Shown here: positions 58,074 to 64,000 of the stretch, in pieces | Layout of the letters: every line of letters begins with the position of its first letter | How positions within the stretch are numbered: position 1 is the stretch's first letter | Assembly (NCBI GenBank): GCA_963989385.1 | Contig: OZ022507.1 | Coordinates: 56,245,400 to 56,309,399 of the forward strand | Origin: Ctena decussata | Taxonomy: Eukaryota; Mollusca; Bivalvia; Lucinida; Lucinidae | Reading direction: 5' to 3' | Length of the DNA: 64,000 nt | The notes under the pieces: model-generated | What the model was told of the DNA's origin: nothing | What the model saw: only the letters and a program-made list of their open reading frames with translations | Database searches by the model: none | Position numbers and translations under genes: made by a program

Positions 58074-58576
58074 ATACCCCGCCACTAGATACCTCTTTCA
58101 CTCACTGATATTTTTTTCTTATCTATTTTTTTCCACTGTATATAATCGAGAATAGTTGTAGATTTCAAAAAAATCTGTTAAACTTATAATTTTATATAAA
58201 TTTTTATCAACAATTTATGACTGTATATAAAGCCCAAGGACAGAGGCAGCAAATCCAAATGGAGTCAGTTTCTAGCAACACGGGAAACTTAATGCTGTGA
58301 GTTTCCGTCATGTTGCTTCGAACTGTGATTTTATATAGATTTTATCAACATTTTATGTATGTAGGGGCACATAGCCCCTTATGGGGTAAATTTTGAGCAT
58401 CATATAAGGCTTTTATTATGCTAGTTATTTGTTGTAAGTTTCAGAAAAACTGCTTTAAACTCAGAATTTATATAAATATTTTCATGATTTTATACATGTA
58501 TATAGCCCGGATGGACAGACATACGGACGGCCATCATGAAAACATAATACTCCGCCACTAACGTGTGGCGGGGTAT
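58074..58576 (+). mobile_element. PE7 in set II copy C
   Basis: Intact termini: ATACCCCGCCAC at the left and GTGGCGGGGTAT at the right are perfect inverse complements. The right end forms a hairpin with CCGCCAC just upstream (58,553-58,572). GGATGGACAGACATACGGAC precedes the hairpin. The whole element is absent from copy A, where ATGAGGCAAAATAAAAGTTGC passes straight on to AAACCGCAGC. Confidence 0.7.
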
Positions 58577-58857
58577 AAAAATGCAGAATTGCTTTGCATT
58601 CAACTCAAACCGCAGCAGCTCAGTAATCTTTTAAAAACATGTTATAAAGTATTTTATTAAAACATTACATGATTTAATATTAAACCATGCTGCAATGGCT
58701 TATTCACTAAAGCCCTGTAGTTACATCACATGAAATCACTTAAGAGTATTATATTTAAATCAGCATTAGGGTGTTTTTATTATCTTAATGCGTTAAGAGG
58801 ACACTTTGGGGCTATTTCAAATTGATTAATTTAATGTCTTGAACACTGCAATCAATA

Positions 58858-59101
58858 ATTGAGCCGCGACACGCGAAAACCAACAAAGTGGCATTTGCGC
58901 CCAGCGCAGACTCAAATCAGCCTGGGCATCCGCCCAATCTGACCAGAGGCTTCCCTGTGTGCATGGCGCTAGCTTTGACCCTTAGTTATCCTTTAAGCGC
59001 AATGCGAAGATTCTGATCAGACTGGGTGGATGCCCAGGCTGATCTGAGTATGCGCTGAGCGCACATGCCACTTTGTTGGTTTTGTTGTATCGCGGCTCAA
59101 T
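58858..59101. mobile_element. Palindromic TA-MITE, copy 5
   Basis: ATTGAGCCGCGACACGCG ... CGCGGCTCAAT between TA dinucleotides (58,856-58,857; 59,102-59,103). Occupies the same site as copy 2 in set II copy A, while copy B is empty. Copies 2 and 5 share variants such as ATGCCACTTTGTTGG, so they descend from one insertion. Confidence 0.9.
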
Positions 59102-60210
59102 TATAGTCTTAAAAGTGATTCTAACGGTTCTGTTTTCTCAGCAGGATGTTTTATTTAAATGCATTACGGTCGGAGTCTTATAACTGTTAAGAGATTACAA
59201 CAACACTAGAAAAACCTTTATAAGAATATGATGCCACTATGACAAACGCCATTTTTCACTGAGATGCACTGCTATATTCTAACCTGCCGTAGAACTGAGA
59301 TACCTAAATTATTACCGTTACTCTCCTAAAATGAAACGATTTTGTTTTACAGTGCAGTATACGTCCAAAACAGCAGATTGAGTGGCAAACACTTTGAAAT
59401 TCGTCTCCATCCTTAAATTAAGAGCCAATAAGGCAGTGAAAGGATGAAATTGACATTGATAATAATAGCTTATGCTAGAGTTTGAGAGCAAATGCTTAAA
59501 CAAGCTTTTAGTCGCTCGAGGGTAATAACTGACTACACTAAGTCCGTGTCCTGTGCCTCCCACTCTATTTTCTGTTATCTTCATTTTCGTAAAAACTTAC
59601 ATCAGAATAAAAGATAAAAACCGACTGTTCGAAGACTACTGATAAGCGGTCAGAAACACAAATAATAGAAACTAACATCAGAAAAAAGATACAAACCGAA
59701 TGTTCAAAGACTACCAATATGCAGTAAGAAACACAAACAATACAAACAATAGCATCAGTGAACATTATGGAAGCAATGTATTGGAACGTTCAGAGAGCGG
59801 TTGGGGTTAAATCGACTTTACAAAACACCAAACCCGGCACGTCTCAAACAATTTTGTTTTCTAAAATACATTTACTTTTTACTGCCAGCTATTATTACAA
59901 GTGAATCAAAATACAATTAGCAAGAACTTCACTGTTGAATTTGCTCTCGTATGTTTGTCGTCAATTTGTAATATGGCTTTGTCTAAAACAAGATCTTTCT
60001 AACTAAGCCTTACATAAACATCTGAATACAACTAATTGCATAAAAATCTAATTTACTGCTATAAAATACTTGAAAATGGAACAGTGGAGATACCCATCGG
60101 ACTGGGTTTTGCACAGCTCAGCATTTTAGATATGCATTTTAAAGAACATATTCTTCCGTGAAAATCATCATAAATCATAATAATAATTTCGTTATTCGTA
60201 CATTTGTAGC

Positions 60211-60365
60211 TCGAGAGATGCCATGATCAAATGTTAAGAGATGCTTGGTCATGGCGCAGATGGTCTCGTTTTCGAATACAGATTTAGCCTGTGGGCGACT
60301 GGAAAACTCTCTCTATCAACACAGCAGGAAATGGGTACCTTGATCAGATCATGGAAGGATAAGGC
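60211..60365 (+). mobile_element. SINE3 in set II copy C, 3'-truncated
   Basis: CTCGAGAGATGCCATGATCA, GCGCAGATGGTCTCG and GTGGGCGACTGGAAAACTC correspond to copy B at 55,854. Both lack the 3' third present in copy A and P. Confidence 0.6.
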
Positions 60366-60889
60366 AGCAAAACGAGAAAAATGAAATTCAATGGATGCAC
60401 AACAGCTTGAAGTTGATTTCAAAGATATTTATGGCTTGTATAGACCAGAAAAGTAAATTATAATTTTCTTGAACAACCATGCTCATGACATCAATATTTT
60501 CCTCAATTATATAAATTACAACTCAGCAAATGCATTTTGTCACGATAGCATTACACTTGCTACGTGTTATGTTAACAAGCCTTTCCCTGTCTGGTCATGC
60601 AAATAGAAGTCTATAGAAGCCGTTTTTAGTATTTCAGTGCCAATAAATGAATGTGAATAATAACTTTCTGCACAATCTTATGAGCAATTATCACAATGAT
60701 TGTGATGTAATTTTGCTTGTTACAAGTAATACCAGCTTTCTACAGAATTACTTGTTTTTTCCCTACCGCCCGGAAACAAGATTTTACGATTTTATCCTGT
60801 AGAGAGACTATCACATAACAGATAGAACTTTCTGTAGACAGACTTTCACACAAAACATGATTAGTACAGTCAAGATTTAAACTTTAAAC

Positions 60890-61140
60890 ATTCTGGTTTG
60901 GTTGGTTGTGTTGGGTTTAGCATGCCCTTTGAGACGGTATTTCAGTCTATATCGGGCCGTCTCCCAGATAGAGAGAAGGGGGGAGAAAAGAGAAATGATG
61001 GACGAGAGAAAAAAATCCAAACAACCCCCGCCCGAACCTACTGCAAGCACAGTAGGCCTGAACCTGCTTTTATAAAAAAAAAGTAGGATGCCCCGGCATT
61101 GGAAGTTAAAACCAGCACCATCACTCCTCAACATTCTGTT
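60890..61140 (+). repeat. Dispersed repeat R4, copy 3
   Basis: TCTGGTTTGGTTGGTTG, GAGACGGTATTTCAGTC, ATCGGGCCGTCTCCC and CTACTGCAAGCACAGTAGGCC (the last an internal hairpin CCTACTGCAAGCACAGTAGG). The longest copy with 44.4 kb; 9.8 kb is shorter at the 3' side. Confidence 0.6.
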
Positions 61141-62034
61141 CTGTTTCGTTAAACAGCATGACAATGTTGTCAAGATGGTGGCATCTGAAAGCTAACTGAA
61201 TACGATTCAAGTTACACTTCAATTCTAGGGTCAATGTGTATCTAAATAAATATTTCGGATTTGACAATGTTTCTATGGTTTATGAGTTCGGAATTATGAT
61301 TTTAGTACTTTGATAACTTTTACTTGACCCATTTATGCCCAGTGTACTATTGTTATCTTATCAAATGGGTGTGTCCATTTGTCAATTAAGGAATGTCTGG
61401 TATAGTTTATTTCTATCATTCATATTTTATTTTAAGGACAAAATACCCATTTGCCTTAATTCAAACTGTGTAGACCCTGATCAGACGCCGCGTTTTGCGG
61501 CGTCTGATACTGGTCTGCACTGTTTGCCTATGTCTCATTTTCGAGACGCAAGGTATTAATGAGTTAATGATAAAGAATAACTACAACGCTAGAAGCTATA
61601 AGCTTCTCTGGCAGTTCTGTTTCAATACAAACTTACATAAACAAATCTTAGAGACAGTGTTTGTCAATTTTATCAGGATTATCTAGATTCTATTCGCAAT
61701 TCGCATAAACAGAGATAGACATACACGTATATTATGGCTTTGTTTTATAGACATATATTATTGCTTTGTTTTATAGAATTAACTATACATGCGCCAGGGA
61801 TTGCTGGTTTTCTGCACAATGGGAGGCAAAACGCATACACGTTTGTCAGTATGAAAAAATGACTGAAATATTCTTTCATTCAATTAACGTAGTAATACAG
61901 TCGTGTTAAGGAATTTGTTCCAATAATCCGACAGAAATTACCATCGGATGGACGGATTAGTCCATGTATAATATATGTATGTTTGAAACATATAAAAAAA
62001 GTAAAGGTTCCCAATAACCTACTGGGGGTAGAGG
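61141..62034. other. No gene; one GC hairpin in a dispersed repeat
   Basis: TCAGACGCCGC-GTTTT-GCGGCGTCTGA (61,481-61,507) is a perfect 11-bp stem in otherwise AT-rich DNA. The frame through it reads VDPDQTPRFAASDTG, a translation I associate with a repeat common in marine invertebrate assemblies and not with a protein family. The rest shows nothing. Confidence 0.5.
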
Positions 62035-62245
62035 CCTACTTGTATCTTTGGTAAATCATTTGAAATGTGGATCCCGTCCCTGCCCTCTCGTTGACTTATC
62101 ATTACCTGATTCGCAAAAAGTACCCAATTACTGCTGGGTCGACAGAAATATCCAACCGCCGGCTAGTCGAACCTACATCCAAACCAGAGAACTCCAGCAT
62201 TATAGCCGAGCGCCTGTAACTACTCAACCTCGGCGCATCTACCTC
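62035..62245 (-). mobile_element. SINE3 copy, minus orientation
   Basis: GTACCCAATTACTGCTGGGT and TCGACAGAAATATCCAACC are the inverse of the SINE3 body. ACTCAACCTCGGCGC (62,222-62,236) is the inverse of its head. The B-box region reads CTAGTCGAACC (62,163-62,173). A diverged stand-alone copy outside set II. Confidence 0.6.
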
Positions 62246-62399
62246 TAGGAGAGACAAAGCTTAAGATAAACGGCAAAATCGATGTCACTTAAAAGTTCTT
62301 TCATAAGTATATGTCGGAATATTTTCGTGAGGAAAAATTGTTTTAAATTTTCATCAGATGAAACTCACAAAAGGTTTGTGATATTTGAAATTAATATCA

Positions 62400-62620
62400 T
62401 TTAATCTTAACCGCTTCAAACGTTGATCAATTATGTGACAAAGAGGCACACTCTTCAGATAAACAGTACTTTGGAGCTGGTATTTTGTTAAATCTGACAA
62501 TTTGTTGATCGGTGAGCTGATTTTTATACATTGTACTAACTATGTGCATCTGCCAAATGTGAGTGACATTAGGCATTAATAAATTGTCTTGCAAAACCTT
62601 ACATTATAGTAAAATATTCT
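62400..62620 (+). repeat. Set I tail, fourth and most diverged copy
   Basis: AACCGCTTCAAACG, TTATGTGACAAAGAGGCACA, AATCTGACAATTTGTTGATC and CATCTGCCAAATGTGAGTGA follow the block order of 15,975-16,130 and 30,404-30,540. Only this right-hand segment is present. Confidence 0.6.
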
Positions 62621-64000
62621 GTACCAATAAATTTCTCACAAATTCCATTTGTTCTAAGCCTTTTGGACAACTTGAAAACATCATGTGTTACTAAATATCA
62701 CGCCAAACATCTACATGTAAGAATATTCGGCGAATAACCATAAAATTGCAACGTGCAACTATTAAAGAGTATTCGATGGCTTTTCGGATGTCTCTTTTCA
62801 TTAGCTGTTTTGCTCACACGCCAGCATAGTGAAATGTACTATATGTAACATTGTAATTTGATTAAGAACCTTTTAAAAGGTCCTTACACAAAACACAATG
62901 CCACATATTGGCTTCCGTAGTAAGGTGTAATAATTCTGTGTTTGTTACACGTTGCACTACAGAACTTCTTTCGAGACATGACCCAATTATTTGGCGCCAA
63001 TCGATATCAGTAGATATTGAACAGAATTGGTTTGATTGATGAGATTGCCCTGAAAACAGGCTCACTTTAAATAAATCCAGACGCATGTGTTTTGTTCTGC
63101 AAACAGTCTCTATTTGTGGTGCGGTTGTTTACCTTATCACGAATTCAATGGTTACTTACTATCACACAACGTCGTATTTTACATTACAAATGATATGGAA
63201 TAGTACAAAGTTTCAGAAAAAAAGTTGTATACATATGTTTAAAGGAGATGATTAACTAGAATCGTGCTAAAGCGCCACATTAATTCTATTTAAAAGGAAG
63301 GAACTCGCAATTAGTGTCAGTTCTTATAACTGAAACGGTTCTAATTAACGCCAGTGTCGTACATTGTCCTTTCTCGTTTTTTATTCTATTTCTTTTTTGT
63401 ATTGATTTGGTTAGTAGTTGATTTTTTGGGTACATGTATATGTAGCTATGAAATCCCGTTCAAAGTTTTTTACTGTGTACTGTTTATAGTAGCATGCGCA
63501 AACAGCCCCGGATCCAGGGTGTTGGTTATGGAGCTTCAGTCCCGCCATCTGGGACTTTATCTCATGTATATTGTGTAGGCCTACCGTCTGATGACAGTTT
63601 GAAATAATTTTTCCATGTGATTAGATTAAAATATATGTTGTGACATCTTTTTAGAATCGCCTCGGCGAATAAGATACCTCAACACATATTTCAAGTCAGA
63701 AAAGACATTATCAAAACTTCTCATCAAAAAGATCCCTATTTATGCCATATATATTCAAGACCCCCCCCCCCCACACACACACACGTGCATCTCGGTATCT
63801 CCCATCCCCACCAGATATCCGCACCCCCTTCCAAGTTCCCAGAGCCCTACGAGTACGTGGTTATCTAGATCCAGGCCTGGCAAACTTGATGTCACAATAC
63901 ACAACTAATTACACAGTAAACAGAAGACATGATGCAGCAGACCGTAAGCAACGTACAGCATAAATTTGCATGCGCAAAGAAATTGCCATGTTACGCATTG
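62621..64000. other. No gene; C run and (CA)n microsatellite
   Basis: A 14-C run followed by (CA)n at 63,760-63,785 is the only structured sequence. Frames of about 74 codons lack recognisable motifs. The window ends without any element terminus. Confidence 0.5.

Larger units (their letters stand above)
57621..60823 (+). repeat. Segmental repeat set II, copy C
   Basis: Same order as copy B: headless SINE1 (57,622-57,815), PE7 (58,074-58,576), palindromic MITE (58,858-59,101), SINE3 (60,211-60,365), ending near CACATAACAGATA. In its middle (58.6-59.4 kb) it resembles copy A and shares A's MITE; in its flanks (57.6-58.6 and 59.8-60.8 kb) it resembles copy B and shares B's PE7. Confidence 0.85.

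Overview
The window looks like nuclear DNA of a marine bivalve mollusc. The main reason is its repeat content: composite elements built of short inverted termini, a satellite-like tandem core and a (GAC/GGAC)n microsatellite, as in the bivalve 'pearl' family and DINE-1/Helentron-associated elements; tRNA-derived SINEs; and AT-rich, gene-poor DNA. Species cannot be fixed from sequence alone. I found no intact host protein-coding gene and no canonical stand-alone tRNA or rRNA gene. The longest ATG-to-stop run I noted is 136 codons and looks accidental. The only protein relics I recognise belong to transposable elements: a broken non-LTR reverse-transcriptase C-terminus (24.2 and 25.6 kb), a Tc1/mariner-type transposase in an inverted double copy (42.6-44.2 kb), and the C-terminal end of a DDE transposase (51.6 kb).

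Layout. 0-3.6 kb: mostly featureless, with two copies of one short inverted repeat. 3.6-8 kb: a pearl-like element (PE1, 463-bp units), then a SINE1 copy split by an inverted-repeat element that itself holds a ~150-bp satellite array (PE5). 10-21 kb: a TTAA-flanked element, then two diverged copies of a ~5-kb segmental repeat (set I). 21.8-25.8 kb: a pearl-like element inserted into a relative (PE2), then reverse-transcriptase debris. 26-32.5 kb: the first copy of a 245-bp palindromic MITE, a 2.5-kb TTAA-flanked insertion and PE4. 32.4-36.5 kb: third copy of set I. 36.9-42.5 kb: copy A of a second segmental repeat (set II) loaded with insertions. 42.6-44.2 kb: fold-back mariner. 45.0-52.2 kb: a 7.2-kb terminal-inverted-repeat transposon containing PE6, PE3 and a SINE1. 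52.6-60.8 kb: set II copies P, B and C in tandem. 61-64 kb: remnants and simple repeats.

The segmental duplications act as natural controls. Because related copies are present, several insertions can be compared with their own empty site inside the window. This gives exact ends and target duplications: TA for the palindromic MITE and TTAA for the 2.5-kb element. It also shows that set II copies have mosaic histories. All identifications rest on reading motifs by eye; no database search or alignment program was used.
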